In this document: positions 61,201-62,950 of the stretch, one piece after another | Layout: each line of letters starts with the position of its first letter | Position numbering within the stretch: the stretch's first letter is position 1 | Origin: Chrysaora quinquecirrha | Taxonomy: Eukaryota; Cnidaria; Scyphozoa; Semaeostomeae; Pelagiidae | Direction: 5' to 3' | Length of the DNA: 64,000 nt | Assembly: GCA_014526335.1 (NCBI GenBank) | Contig: JACTAT010000039.1 | Coordinates: 543,092 to 607,091 of the forward strand | The notes under the pieces: generated by a model | Told to the model about the DNA's origin: nothing | Databases searched by the model: none | The model's input: only the letters and a program-made list of their open reading frames with translations | Made by a program: the position numbers and the translations under genes

Positions 61201-62826
61201 ACTGGAGAGAAGTCGCTGATAATCTGTCAAGATCTACTGCATCAATTTTCAATACAGACGAACCAGGGGCTGCATTTTCTGCCACTGACAAACTACATCC
61301 AGTAAATTGTAGCACTGGAGGTTATCATTCATTTTTTTAATCTTGATTTTCAATATCATTCTCCCTTCTCTGCGAATTGGGAACCCAAAATCCATAGCTC
61401 TTATGAGCAAATAGAGTATGGGAGGGATGGGTTTTTGTCCATCCCTGTCTAAGCGTTTAGTGACTCTAACATCCCCAGTGTAGGTGTCAATATCGAAGTA
61501 TGTAGAGTTGACATTGCCAATAGAATATACAAGCTTGCTATTTATACCTGTATCCAAGTCTGTAGCTTGAGCTTTGTAAATAATACTTCCAATTTCAGTT
61601 TCCTCAGGAACTGTAATATCTACTTGTGAAGCAAGAAACGTGGGTGAATGATCATTGCTGTCAAGAATATCGATCAGGACATTAGCTCTGCCCTTTATTA
61701 GGCCTTTGTGGTAAGCAATGACTACCAGATTAAATGTTCTATCCTTTTCGTAATCAAGATCTTTTATGGTGTATATCTGGCCTGTTTTGCTGTTAATTTG
61801 AAAAAATCCTCGCTCATTTCCTCGGTGAAAACCAAAGACAACATTTGGTTGTGTGGTTTGTGCATCAAATCTTTCAATATCAACACGAACAACCGGAGTA
61901 TAAGGGGGCGATATCTCAGCAATCGATTTATGATATAACGATTTCGTGAATTTTATCGAAGAAATTTTACTGTCAAAAATTCCTTGCCTTTTCTCTCTCA
62001 ATTTTCCAGCATCAGGCAATTTCAAAGCTTTCTCTACGATAATTTTAACAGCCAGAGGCTTCGAAGATCGTCCACATTTTCGACGTTGGCATTTATCACG
62101 AGCAATGATGTGAAAATTATAAATATTTCTTCTAGAAAAATTCAAGGGACGAACAAGGATCAACTCCGCTGTATCAGGATGTAATGAAAAATCTTGCACA
62201 GAGAATACTTCACTTGACTTGATAAAATAAAATAATTCTCCATTTACACCATTATCAGCATCACTGGCTTTCACTTGCAAAATTTTGCTTCCAATCTGCA
62301 AATTTTCATTGACTGTTTTTTGAAGAACTTTTTCAGAGTCAGGAAATATCGGCGGCGATTCGTTTACGTCCAAAACTTGTAAATAAATAGTTGTGCGATC
62401 TATTTCTTCCTTAGTTCGTCTGTTTTTTGCAATAACATTTATTTTATGATGATGTTGAACATCAGCATTAATAACATCTTTGATCTTTAGTCTCAAAAAG
62501 ACAAAATCTGCGATCTGTTCAGATTTGACCGAGAATAATTTGGTTTTGTCGATTTCGTAGTCAATTTTCGTGTGGGCATCGTACACGTAAATACCCATTT
62601 TCATGTCAGATTTGATAACTGGTTCAACATGAGATTCTTCTGTCGAGGCATTGTAATAACCATAACTGCCACTGGTAAAGCGCAGACGAGACTTTGAACC
62701 GACTTCTTCACGTTTTACAAAACGCCCAGAACTTCTAGGACTCTCACACGTACTTATCGAAATGTGCAGCAAAAGCACAACGGTCCATATCAACAAATAA
62801 AATAAATCTCTTAGATAAATCGCCAT
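3632..62826 (-). CDS. FAT: Fat-like giant atypical cadherin, whole coding span
   Basis: This is the full span of one spliced gene read on the minus strand, with 17 coding exons when the tandem copies are counted once. FAT-family proteins are plasma-membrane adhesion and planar-polarity receptors that act in trans through very long cadherin ectodomains. Seen here in order: signal peptide, about 33 cadherin repeats with DxNDN/LDRE/DxD calcium motifs, a FAT-type membrane-proximal domain, two EGF-like units, a LamG domain split over two exons, six EGF-like repeats (the last with a DVNEC calcium-binding start), one membrane helix and a long tail. Splice phases agree at every junction I checked except across the duplicated block. 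Summed exons give about 4,530 codons, matching FAT1/2/3 in length. Assignment to the family is firm. Which vertebrate paralog it corresponds to is not decidable here, because the family expanded in vertebrates. As written, the sequence cannot give a full-length product because of frameshifts and exon truncations noted under the exons. Confidence 0.93.
4168..4781 (-). other. Intron 16
   Basis: 614 bases, phase 1, no recognisable repeat or gene. Confidence 0.65.
4782..6248 (-). CDS. FAT: FAT-like exon 16: six EGFs, membrane helix, tail
   Basis: 1,467 bases, phase 1 in and out. It starts E-N-G-F-N-G-C-M, the end of LamG. Six EGF-like repeats follow, each with six cysteines. The sixth begins D-V-N-E-C and has the calcium-binding consensus. 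The membrane helix (5326-5388, I-I-Y-I-A-G-S-A-F-V-A-L-F-I-I-I-L-I-V) is followed by a C-C-R-R-K-C stop-transfer. The tail has P-P-E-Y-R (which could bind SH3 or WW domains, by inference) and, near 4910, P-Y-H-W-D-Y-S, close to the Y-H-W-D-x-S-D-W motif of FAT1-type tails. Acceptor TTTTCTAG, donor GTATGT. Confidence 0.92.
6355..6946. mobile_element. pogo/Tigger-like MITE with TA target duplication
   Basis: Ends CAGTTGACATCCGTTATCTC and its inverse, ending CGGATGTCAACTG, are flanked by TA on both sides (6353-6354, 6947-6948). Internal TATCTCGAAC words repeat near both ends. CAGTTGAC-type ends with TA duplication are characteristic of pogo/Tigger elements. 592 bases, no transposase. Confidence 0.85.
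7371..7566. mobile_element. Decayed GGCTAAACTAGAA inverted-repeat element
   Basis: Two GTGGCTAAACTAGAA words (about 7377 and 7490) and an inverted GTCTAGTTTGGCTAGGCCTC end (7550-7569). Resembles MITE family 1 ends but is diverged. Confidence 0.4.
7602..7854 (-). CDS. FAT: FAT-like exon 15: LamG, second half
   Basis: 253 bases, phase 0 in and phase 1 out (acceptor TTTTCTTCTCAG, donor GTAAGT). Contains V-N-D-G-R-W-H-D-V-E-V-S-R, the classic LamG D-G-x-W-H strand, and V-Y-F-G-A-G-V near the end. Joined to exon 14 it forms one complete LamG domain. Confidence 0.88.
8541..8745 (+). mobile_element. Diverged second SINE unit
   Basis: A degenerate A box TAGCTAAATGG (8570-8580) and B-box remnant AGGTTCCTATTCA (about 8611-8623) are followed by TTGTGGAAAAATCTATCCTA, shared with the next unit, and by CTGAAGA...AGCCGAAA (8699-8728), which parallels the ribozyme core of the next unit but does not fold. 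Confidence 0.55.
8785..8995 (+). mobile_element. tRNA-derived SINE with hammerhead-like tail
   Basis: The head has an RNA polymerase III A box, TAGCTCAGTGG (8795-8805), and a B box, GATTCGAATCC (8838-8848), at tRNA-like spacing. The body (TCATCTGTGGAAAAATCTAT) also occurs in the unit just upstream. The tail holds a folded element at 8909-8981. This is a plus-strand insertion within a minus-strand intron. Confidence 0.75.
8909..8981 (+). ncRNA. Hammerhead-ribozyme-like motif
   Basis: Core CTGATGA (8955-8961) and GAAA (8974-8977). Helix III is five perfect pairs (8909-8913 with 8977-8981), followed by A8914 at the cleavage-site position. Helix II is GGCU/AGCC (8963-8966 with 8970-8973). Helix I is nine pairs with two G-U wobbles (8916-8924 with 8944-8952), capped by a five-pair hairpin (8930-8934 with 8939-8943). 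Oddities: one extra A (8962) between the core and helix II, and unpaired bases at the base of helix I, so activity is uncertain. Confidence 0.5.
9195..9352 (-). CDS. FAT: FAT-like exon 14: LamG, first half
   Basis: 158 bases, phase 1 in and phase 0 out (acceptor CCTTGCAG, donor GTACAG). Encodes the first LamG strands: Y-V-S-Y-A-L, I-A-V-S-F-R-T and G-Y-L-F-Y-A-K-G, the usual S-x-x-F-R-T / G-x-L-F pattern. LamG in FAT proteins lies between EGF units near the membrane, as here. Confidence 0.85.
9812..9913 (-). CDS. FAT: FAT-like exon 13, copy A: second EGF unit
   Basis: 102 bases, phase 1 in and out (acceptor TATTACTAG, donor GTAAGC). Reads D-C-T-G-I-T-A-C-T-S-N-P-C-K-H-D-E-K-C. Its phase-1 end joins in frame to the LamG exon at 9195-9352 (D-I-D-S-D-A-I-Q). 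Confidence 0.86.
9914..10569 (-). other. Intron 12, copy A
   Basis: 656 bases with no recognised element. Copy B (26629-27282) differs by a small indel near 10106. Confidence 0.55.
10570..10781 (-). CDS. FAT: FAT-like exon 12, copy A: frameshifted
   Basis: 212 bases against 214 in copy B. Two T runs are one base short (10733-10735 and 10750-10753), so the frame is lost between them and after. Splice sites are intact. Codes for the same first EGF unit. Confidence 0.83.
10782..11517 (-). other. Intron 11, copy A
   Basis: MITE family 2 from about 11041 to 11475, with the dispersed repeat (11170-11330) inside it. Nearly identical to copy B. Confidence 0.6.
11518..13365 (-). pseudogene. FAT: FAT-like exon 11, copy A: 5' end deleted, two frameshifts
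   Basis: Matches 28238-30144 almost base for base but lacks the first 67 exon bases and the acceptor, cut at the foldback element end (13366). Two C runs are each one base short: 13215-13216 (CC against CCC) and 13342-13345 (CCCC against CCCCC). EC30-EC33 and the FAT juxtamembrane domain remain open. Confidence 0.88.
13366..14196. mobile_element. 0.83-kb inverted-repeat element, copy A
   Basis: Same element as 30186-31018, with ends GGAGCGCGAAGCGCGG and its inverse. Here the left flank is cut exon 11 and the right flank is exon 10. No transposase, so it is non-autonomous. Superfamily unknown. Confidence 0.8.
14197..15423 (-). CDS. FAT: FAT-like exon 10, copy A: EC24 end to EC28 start, frameshifted
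   Basis: Acceptor TTTCTTCTAG, then EC24 end, EC25, EC26, EC27 and the first part of EC28 (V-A-R-I-E-A-S-D-A-D-S-D-D), where it meets the end of the foldback element. There is no donor. A T run at 14739-14742 has four bases against five in copy B, and this breaks the frame after T-G-E-I-K. The remaining 25-35 residues of EC28 expected before exon 11 are in neither copy. Confidence 0.87.
15424..15896 (-). other. Intron 9, copy A
   Basis: 473 bases. About 335 of them (15492-15826) are absent from copy B. No element ends are evident, so the direction of the change is unknown. Confidence 0.6.
15897..16159 (-). CDS. FAT: FAT-like exon 9, copy A: EC23 end, EC24
   Basis: Intact 263 bases, phase 0 in (V-S-F-D-R-E-K-E-K) and phase 2 out (donor GTAAGT). 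Contains D-A-N-D-N-D-P-I-F and A-I-D-Y-D-S-G-K-N-G-E. The only complete copy of this exon. Confidence 0.87.
16160..17223 (-). other. Intron 8, copy A
   Basis: Holds MITE family 1 from 16302 (left end clear, right end not found) and a probable LINE 3' end with a (GAATT)n tail at 17080-17206. Copy B has lost this whole intron apart from a MITE family 1 element. Confidence 0.6.
17080..17206 (+). mobile_element. Possible LINE 3' end with (TTGAA)n tail
   Basis: A GC-richer stretch (GGCCCAGGCTTAGATAAGC, CTTGGGTCGCGTAG) runs into an AT-rich end and a short TTGAATTGAATTGAATT tail. Such tails are common for CR1/L2-like LINEs. No coding part is present. Confidence 0.35.
17224..18152 (-). CDS. FAT: FAT-like exon 8, copy A: EC20 end to EC23
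   Basis: Intact 929-base exon, phase 1 in and phase 0 out (donor GTGAGT). Starts G-E-L-T-V-I-D, then D-I-N-N-H-R-P-V-F (EC20 end), EC21 with D-A-D-K-G-L-N-A-D, EC22 with N-V-N-D-N-P-P-Y-F and D-P-D-H, and most of EC23 up to T-T-G-D-I-L-S-K. The only complete copy of this exon. Confidence 0.9.
18153..18701 (-). other. Intron 7, copy A
   Basis: 549 bases, no recognisable element. Confidence 0.6.
18702..19045 (-). CDS. FAT: FAT-like exon 7, copy A: EC19 end, EC20
   Basis: Intact 344-base exon. It completes an arginine codon from exon 6 (R-Y-E-I-A-S-E-N-F), passes F-A-I-D-D-K-T-G and V-V-N-E-D-M-P-M-F, and ends L-D-F-N-T-G in phase 1. Acceptor TTTTTGTTGTAG, donor GTAACC. The only complete copy of this exon. 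Confidence 0.88.
19046..20840 (-). other. Intron 6, copy A
   Basis: Holds MITE family 3 at 19076-19420, a 58-base palindromic element at 20565-20622 (GCGGGCGCAAACC...GGTTTGCGCCC) and a DNA-element end at 20649-20790 (CAGTGGAACCTCCATTAAC, GGTGTCCGTTGTC). The 390 bases at 19425-19815 are absent from copy B. Confidence 0.6.
20841..21685 (-). CDS. FAT: FAT-like exon 6, copy A
   Basis: 845 bases, open, with the same borders as copy B (phase 0 in, phase 2 out). Here the EC18 linker reads I-E-D-I-N-D-N-R-P, the usual form. About twenty bases differ from copy B by eye, clearly more than in exons 5 and 11. Confidence 0.88.
21686..22746 (-). other. Intron 5, copy A
   Basis: Holds ACACT-rich simple sequence (21830-21980), a LINE 3'-end fragment (21994-22165) and DNA-element words GGACACCTC and GGTGTCC at 22340-22440. 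Nothing else. Confidence 0.6.
21994..22165 (-). mobile_element. LINE 3'-end fragment, copy A
   Basis: The minus strand encodes a short tail-like peptide (K-T-E-D-Q-F-D-G-R-P-Q-G-W-G, then R-R-A-Q-D-M-D-Q-W-N-R-D) followed by a stop and a GATGATGACGATGACG tract. The pattern R-P..W..........A.D...W.R is what C-termini of many LINE reverse-transcriptase ORFs look like, and a short simple-repeat tail fits. The evidence is weak and the clade is not assigned. Confidence 0.45.
22747..23076 (-). CDS. FAT: FAT-like exon 5, copy A
   Basis: Intact 330-base counterpart of 37547-37876, with the same phase-0 borders. It can accept the splice from exon 4 in frame if all of copy B is skipped. Confidence 0.87.
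23077..26526 (-). other. Intron-like stretch across the A/B junction
   Basis: Holds the MITE family 2 array at 23153-23790, then DNA matching 38591-40986, then the junction at 26163/26164 and the first part of copy B. No gene is supported. There is no gap or repeat marking the join. Confidence 0.6.
23153..23790. mobile_element. MITE family 2 array, copy A
   Basis: At least two and a half units of about 180 bases in direct order, starting near 23153, 23332 and 23510. Each has an AAACATTTGAAATTTTCTCG or ..TATCG arm, a ...TGTTTTACAGTTTGGCC word and GACTGTGACTCAGGCCCT at the junctions. It looks like a tandemly amplified MITE half. Confidence 0.7.
26527..26628 (-). CDS. FAT: FAT-like exon 13, copy B: second EGF unit
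   Basis: 102 bases, phase 1 on both sides, with cysteines in C-x5-C-x4-C-x5-C spacing and K-H-D-E-K. The donor is GTAAGC. It differs from copy A near 26594-26602 (C-S-S-N rather than C-T-S-N). It is the last exon of copy B. Joining it to exon 5 of copy A changes the frame and gives a stop after about five codons. Confidence 0.85.
27283..27496 (-). CDS. FAT: FAT-like exon 12, copy B: first EGF
   Basis: 214 bases, phase 0 in and phase 1 out (acceptor TTTCCTTGCAG, donor GTTTGT). It encodes the end of the juxtamembrane domain (K-P-T-V-L-E-K-A-L) and an EGF-like unit whose cysteines run C-AAEP-C-PFNKK-C, then C-L-C. Open in this copy. Confidence 0.85.
27497..28237 (-). other. Intron 11, copy B
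   Basis: Mostly MITE family 2 sequence (27761-28195: AGGCCCTGACCAAATGAG start, CAACAATGTTTGATAC end) with the dispersed repeat at 27885-28050 inside it. Confidence 0.6.
28238..30144 (-). CDS. FAT: FAT-like exon 11, copy B: EC28 end to EC33 and FAT juxtamembrane domain
   Basis: An intact 1,907-base exon, phase 1 in and phase 0 out (acceptor TTTCTTTCTAG, donor GTGAGG). It begins by completing a glycine codon, then D-L-I-P-R-V-N-I-D-R-E-K-H, finishes EC28 with D-K-N-D-N-K-P-I-F, and carries EC29-EC33. The last 130 codons have no cadherin motifs. They resemble the FAT membrane-proximal region that precedes the first EGF (I-W-A-V-Q-T-R, then T-D-T-D-V-A-F-A-V-K). This is the only full copy of the exon in the window. 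Confidence 0.9.
30186..31018. mobile_element. 0.83-kb inverted-repeat element, copy B
   Basis: Ends are inverted repeats of about 55 bases starting GGAGCGCGAAGCGCGGG, each with a GCGC-GAA-GCGC mini-palindrome and then GGCGAAACG and ATGTGTGATGC. No transposase is visible in the interior. Its left flank is intact intron plus exon 11. Its right flank is exon 10 with bases missing. Confidence 0.8.
31019..32154 (-). pseudogene. FAT: FAT-like exon 10, copy B: lacks its 3' end
   Basis: Acceptor TTTTTCTAG, then EC24 end, EC25, EC26 and EC27 in one open frame, ending at S-D-T-N-D-N-I-P-I-C. After that the frame enters the foldback element (R-E-A-R-E-A-K...). Copy A continues about 93 bases further into EC28. 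The T run at 31469-31473 has five bases here, keeping the frame that copy A has lost. Confidence 0.87.
32299..32524 (-). pseudogene. FAT: FAT-like exon 9, copy B: lacks its 5' end
   Basis: Retains 226 of 263 bases (EC23 end and EC24 start, D-A-N-D-N-D-P-I-F inside) and the GTAAGT donor. The first 37 bases and the acceptor are missing, lost at the MITE family 1 boundary. Confidence 0.85.
32525..32757. mobile_element. MITE family 1, replacing exon 8/9 ends in copy B
   Basis: Left end GGCCTGGCTAAACTAGGAG and right end GACTAGTTTAGCCA form inverted repeats. The first 87 bases nearly equal the copy at 16302 in copy A, then the two diverge. On both sides it directly abuts broken exon sequence. Confidence 0.8.
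32763..33595 (-). pseudogene. FAT: FAT-like exon 8, copy B: lacks its 3' end
   Basis: Retains 833 of 929 bases (end of EC20, EC21, EC22, start of EC23) with an intact acceptor (TTAATTTCAG). The frame stays open to V-I-A-A-N-D-Y-D and then runs into MITE family 1 and a stop (after K-I-W-L-N). The last 96 exon bases and the donor are gone. Confidence 0.87.
33596..34149 (-). other. Intron 7, copy B
   Basis: 554 bases matching 18153-18701 with a few differences. No feature is recognised. A short inverted word pair around CTACTGATGTCTACTGAT lies at 33855-33880. Confidence 0.6.
34150..34270 (-). pseudogene. FAT: FAT-like exon 7, copy B: truncated
   Basis: Only the last 121 of 344 bases remain (EC20 region, G-T-I-T-A-K to L-D-F-N-T-G). 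The upstream 220 bases and the splice acceptor are missing and MITE family 3 sequence takes their place. The donor GTAACC is intact. Without an acceptor this exon cannot be used as in copy A. Confidence 0.85.
34269..34620. mobile_element. MITE family 3, copy B, abutting truncated exon 7
   Basis: Starts with TTTTTATTATAAGAAACTCC directly after the exon word CTAATGCCGAA. In copy A the same element starts about 30 bases beyond the exon, in the intron. Its interior has AGAAACTTTCAGTACTCGAC, as in the complete copy at 43350. Confidence 0.65.
34271..35641 (-). other. Intron 6, copy B
   Basis: Begins (plus-strand left) with the MITE family 3 copy that replaces the start of exon 7. It lacks about 390 bases present in copy A at 19425-19815. 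It also holds a small palindromic element (35366-35423) and a GTGGAACCTCCATTAACGG DNA-element end (about 35452-35600). Confidence 0.6.
35642..36486 (-). CDS. FAT: FAT-like exon 6, copy B: EC16 end to EC19 start
   Basis: An 845-base exon entering at phase 0 with V-L-D-R-E-K and leaving at phase 2 (donor GTATGT). It covers the end of EC16, all of EC17 and EC18 and the start of EC19 (A-D-D-A-D-D-G-S-N). It is open throughout. It differs from copy A by several amino acids. One of them turns the EC18 linker I-E-D-I-N-D-N into I-E-D-K-N-D-N and leaves the calcium ligands in place. Confidence 0.88.
36487..37546 (-). other. Intron 5, copy B
   Basis: Holds an ACACT-rich simple repeat (36645-36780), a LINE 3'-end fragment (36794-36965) and DNA-element words at 37130-37260. 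Nearly identical to 21686-22746. Confidence 0.6.
36794..36965 (-). mobile_element. LINE 3'-end fragment, copy B
   Basis: Same fragment as at 21994-22165. It translates to a short C-terminal piece with G-R-P-Q-G-W-G-F and R-R-A-Q-D-M-D-Q-W-N-R-D, then a stop and a GATGATGACGATGACG tail. Confidence 0.45.
37547..37876 (-). CDS. FAT: FAT-like exon 5, copy B: EC15 end and EC16
   Basis: A 330-base, phase-0 exon beginning G-P-M-D-A-E-V-N and containing the EC15 end motif D-M-N-D-N-P-P-V-F, then most of EC16 up to L-V-T-R-Q. The acceptor is CTCTCTTCAAG and the donor GTAAGA. It differs from copy A at only two bases that I can see. It is intact. Confidence 0.87.
37953..38590. mobile_element. MITE family 2 array, copy B
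   Basis: Same structure as 23153-23790 in copy A: successive units beginning GGCCCT..CCAAACGG or similar, with CAAAACATTGTTTTTCAAAC inside, about 180 bases each. Confidence 0.7.
38591..40986 (-). other. Intron 4, duplicated part, copy B
   Basis: Matches 23790-26163 in copy A with scattered differences, including a C run at 39236-39247 that is shorter in A. Short overlapping minus-strand frames (39866-40314, also in copy A) are conserved only because the copies are recent. I see no domain in them. Confidence 0.6.
40987..47230 (-). other. Single-copy part of intron 4
   Basis: About 6.2 kb outside the duplication, with no supported gene. It holds a MITE at 43350-43664, a degenerate tandem pair of about 150 bases (43900-44110, each with GGTTGCAATGC or CGTTGCAATGC), a short tandem pair at 42622-42705 (CCAGCCTCTGCTTC twice) and a pair of related segments at 45001-45080 and 45466-45540 (both TTTCCTCCGCAGA...AAATGTCCTCCGC-like). 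Otherwise it is unremarkable. Confidence 0.6.
43350..43664. mobile_element. MITE family 3 (ACTC-T8-ATAAGAAAC ends), complete
   Basis: Terminal inverted repeats CACTC, then a T run, then ATAAGAAAC on the left, mirrored on the right. The interior has TTTGGTCAGTACTCAAAG and its inverse-like GGTCGAGTACTGAAAG. It gives the reference for the related copies at 19076 and 34269. Confidence 0.7.
47231..47475. repeat. ATG/GAT microsatellite near exon 4
   Basis: Imperfect (GAT)n with a (GCT) run at 47298-47313. It starts about 80 bases inside the intron from the donor of exon 4. Confidence 0.8.
47557..47766 (-). CDS. FAT: FAT-like exon 4: start of EC15
   Basis: A 210-base exon in phase 0 on both sides. 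It links the end of EC14 (I-T-V-K-P) to EC15, which starts K-T-Y-T-V-T-V-P-E-N and reaches F-D-I-D-Y-I-S-G-V-I-S-T-K. The acceptor is TTTTCTACCTAG and the donor GTAAGA. This is the last single-copy exon before the duplicated block. It can splice in frame to the first exon of either copy. Confidence 0.85.
48265..48405. mobile_element. MITE family 2 fragment
   Basis: Short region with CAAGCAATGTTTTGTGTGAC, CAAACGTTCAAACATTGCTT and CAAATGTTTAACAAACAAT. Its right end ...GGTAAAGGCCT is the inverted form of the AGGCCCT start seen in other copies. Confidence 0.5.
49126..49560. repeat. GAT/ATC microsatellite
   Basis: A long, partly pure (GAT)n tract (purest at 49157-49222) grading into degenerate GATCAT words. 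Intronic. Confidence 0.85.
50760..51031. mobile_element. MITE with TATACAATGGAACCTC ends
   Basis: The left end is TATACAATGGAACCTC and the right end is the approximate inverse GAGGCTACATGGTATA. The interior has GTCCGTTATATAGAAGTGTCC, a word also met at 20650-20790 and 22330-22450. Ends of the form CAGTGGAACCTC next to TA are typical of Tc1/mariner-pogo MITEs, so this is a likely member. Confidence 0.5.
51388..51671. mobile_element. MITE family 2, well-preserved copy
   Basis: Terminal inverted repeats of nearly 40 bases: left CCAAACGATCAAACATTGTT, right AACAATGTTTGATCGTTTGG followed by GCACGGCC. This is the best copy in the window for defining the family. It has no coding capacity. Confidence 0.7.
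52056..52379. mobile_element. Foldback element with TACAGTGGAG repeat arms
   Basis: The outer ends CCCGGGTAATGTATGTACAG (from 52056) and its inverse GTATACATTACCCGGGG-like end (to 52379) form terminal inverted repeats. The left arm is built of about four TACAGTGGAG units. The right arm has about nine inverted units (CTCCACTGTACTGA) spaced by GATATCCC or ATATC. It is non-coding. Arms made of subterminal repeats are typical of foldback-type DNA elements. The superfamily is unknown. Confidence 0.75.
53965..54215. mobile_element. MITE family 2 element
   Basis: Both halves contain CAACAATGTTTGATcGTTTGG-type words (at about 53990-54015 and 54183-54210), with AAACATTGCT words in opposite orientation between them. 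It is close to the 3' end of intron 3 (minus-strand sense). Confidence 0.55.
54259..54541 (-). CDS. FAT: FAT-like exon 3: EC14
   Basis: Begins by completing an arginine codon with exon 2 (phase 2) and reads R-F-T-Q-S-L-Y, the usual first strand of a cadherin repeat. It runs through A-M-D-A-D-T-G and I-T-S-G-N-E-N-G-H-F to the late strand D-Q-S-S-V-E. The acceptor is CAAAAG, with a weak pyrimidine tract. The donor is GTAGGT, leaving phase 0. Length 283 bases, fully open. Confidence 0.85.
54542..55153 (-). other. Intron 2 with a 23-bp tandem repeat
   Basis: A 612-base intron. Bases 54792-54870 hold about three copies of a 23-base unit (AAAGGGAACAAGGGGGATTT followed by TCT). Related words recur at 58460-58500. 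Nothing else is recognised. Confidence 0.6.
55154..55414 (-). CDS. FAT: FAT-like exon 2: rest of EC13
   Basis: Completes the cadherin repeat begun at the end of exon 1: the joined codon gives A-V-D-P-D, then an H-D-RERES strand and D-A-N-D-N-K-P at the end. Acceptor TTTTTCTAG and donor GTAACA. The exon is 261 bases, one short of what the flanking phases need. The reading frame breaks near 55384-55392, where the plus strand reads TTTTCCTTT. One further base in one of these runs restores K-G-K-L-S-Y-R. This is the third one-base contraction in single-copy sequence. Confidence 0.85.
56624..56833. mobile_element. MITE family 1 (GGCCTGGCTAAACTA ends)
   Basis: The left end reads GGCCTGGCTAAACTATGAG and the right end is an inverted version ending in CTAGTTTAGC. 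The interior keeps GACATGTCCCCTCGATGTC and CTCCCAGTTTAG, also seen at 16302 and 32525. There is no coding capacity. I cannot assign a superfamily. Confidence 0.65.
57280..57508. mobile_element. MITE family 2 (AAACATTG/TTTGATCGTTTGG)
   Basis: Carries the family core words ACAATGTTTGATCGTTT at one end and AACAATGTTCGACGGTTTTG at the other, with CGCCAAACGATCAAACATTT inside. It is non-coding and diverged. Confidence 0.55.
58055..58320. repeat. Dispersed repeat shared with the introns at 11165 and 27885
   Basis: From about 58145 to 58300 this matches 11170-11330 and 27890-28050 over roughly 150 bases with several mismatches. The shared core includes CAGAAACAGACCGAAACAAT and GCACCAATC. The two other copies are part of the duplicated block, so this is the only independent second member in the window. 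It probably belongs to a longer mobile element, which I cannot name. A minus-strand open frame over it is incidental. Confidence 0.5.
58337..58406. repeat. Near-perfect 27-bp hairpin
   Basis: The arms 58337-58363 and 58380-58406 are reverse complements with a single mismatch, around a 16-base loop. It lies in the intron between exons 1 and 2. It could be a tiny foldback element or a pre-miRNA-like hairpin. Nothing here decides between them. Confidence 0.7.
58565..62826 (-). CDS. FAT: FAT-like exon 1: signal peptide and EC1-EC12
   Basis: A single 4.26-kb exon. The ATG at 62826 is in an AAATGG context and is followed by a hydrophobic segment (residues about 11-25) and a plausible signal-peptidase site near residue 27. 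Twelve cadherin repeats and the start of a thirteenth follow, recognised by recurring A-D-DxG, LDRE/LDYE and D-x-NDN-x-P motifs. One of them, around 59660-59950, is degenerate and lacks most calcium ligands. A basic REKR site lies at residues 277-280 between EC2 and EC3. The frame breaks twice, each time at a homopolymer one base too short: GG at 61320-61321 and AAAA at 59298-59301. Adding one base at each gives exactly the phase (1) that the next exon needs. The exon ends in a GTATGC donor. The small number of introns here contrasts with the rest of the gene. Confidence 0.92.
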
Positions 62827-62950
62827 TTCAGAAAACGTATTCTACTACCTCTTGAATTTCCTGCAAGATAAAACGTACAATTTTCTAGCTCGATTTAGTA
62901 GCAGTAATTTGGCAAGGCCATAAAATAATATTGTACACGTGAGGACTTAC
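62827..62950 (-). other. Probable 5' UTR with a 90-bp intron
   Basis: Upstream of the start codon the minus strand has a good acceptor (TATCTTGCAG, exon resuming at 62860) and a good donor (GTAAGTCC, intron beginning at 62950). These would define a 90-base intron at 62861-62950 within the 5' UTR. The exonic 34 bases next to the ATG contain no other in-frame start. This is inferred from splice consensus only. A longer first intron or none at all is possible. Confidence 0.35.
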
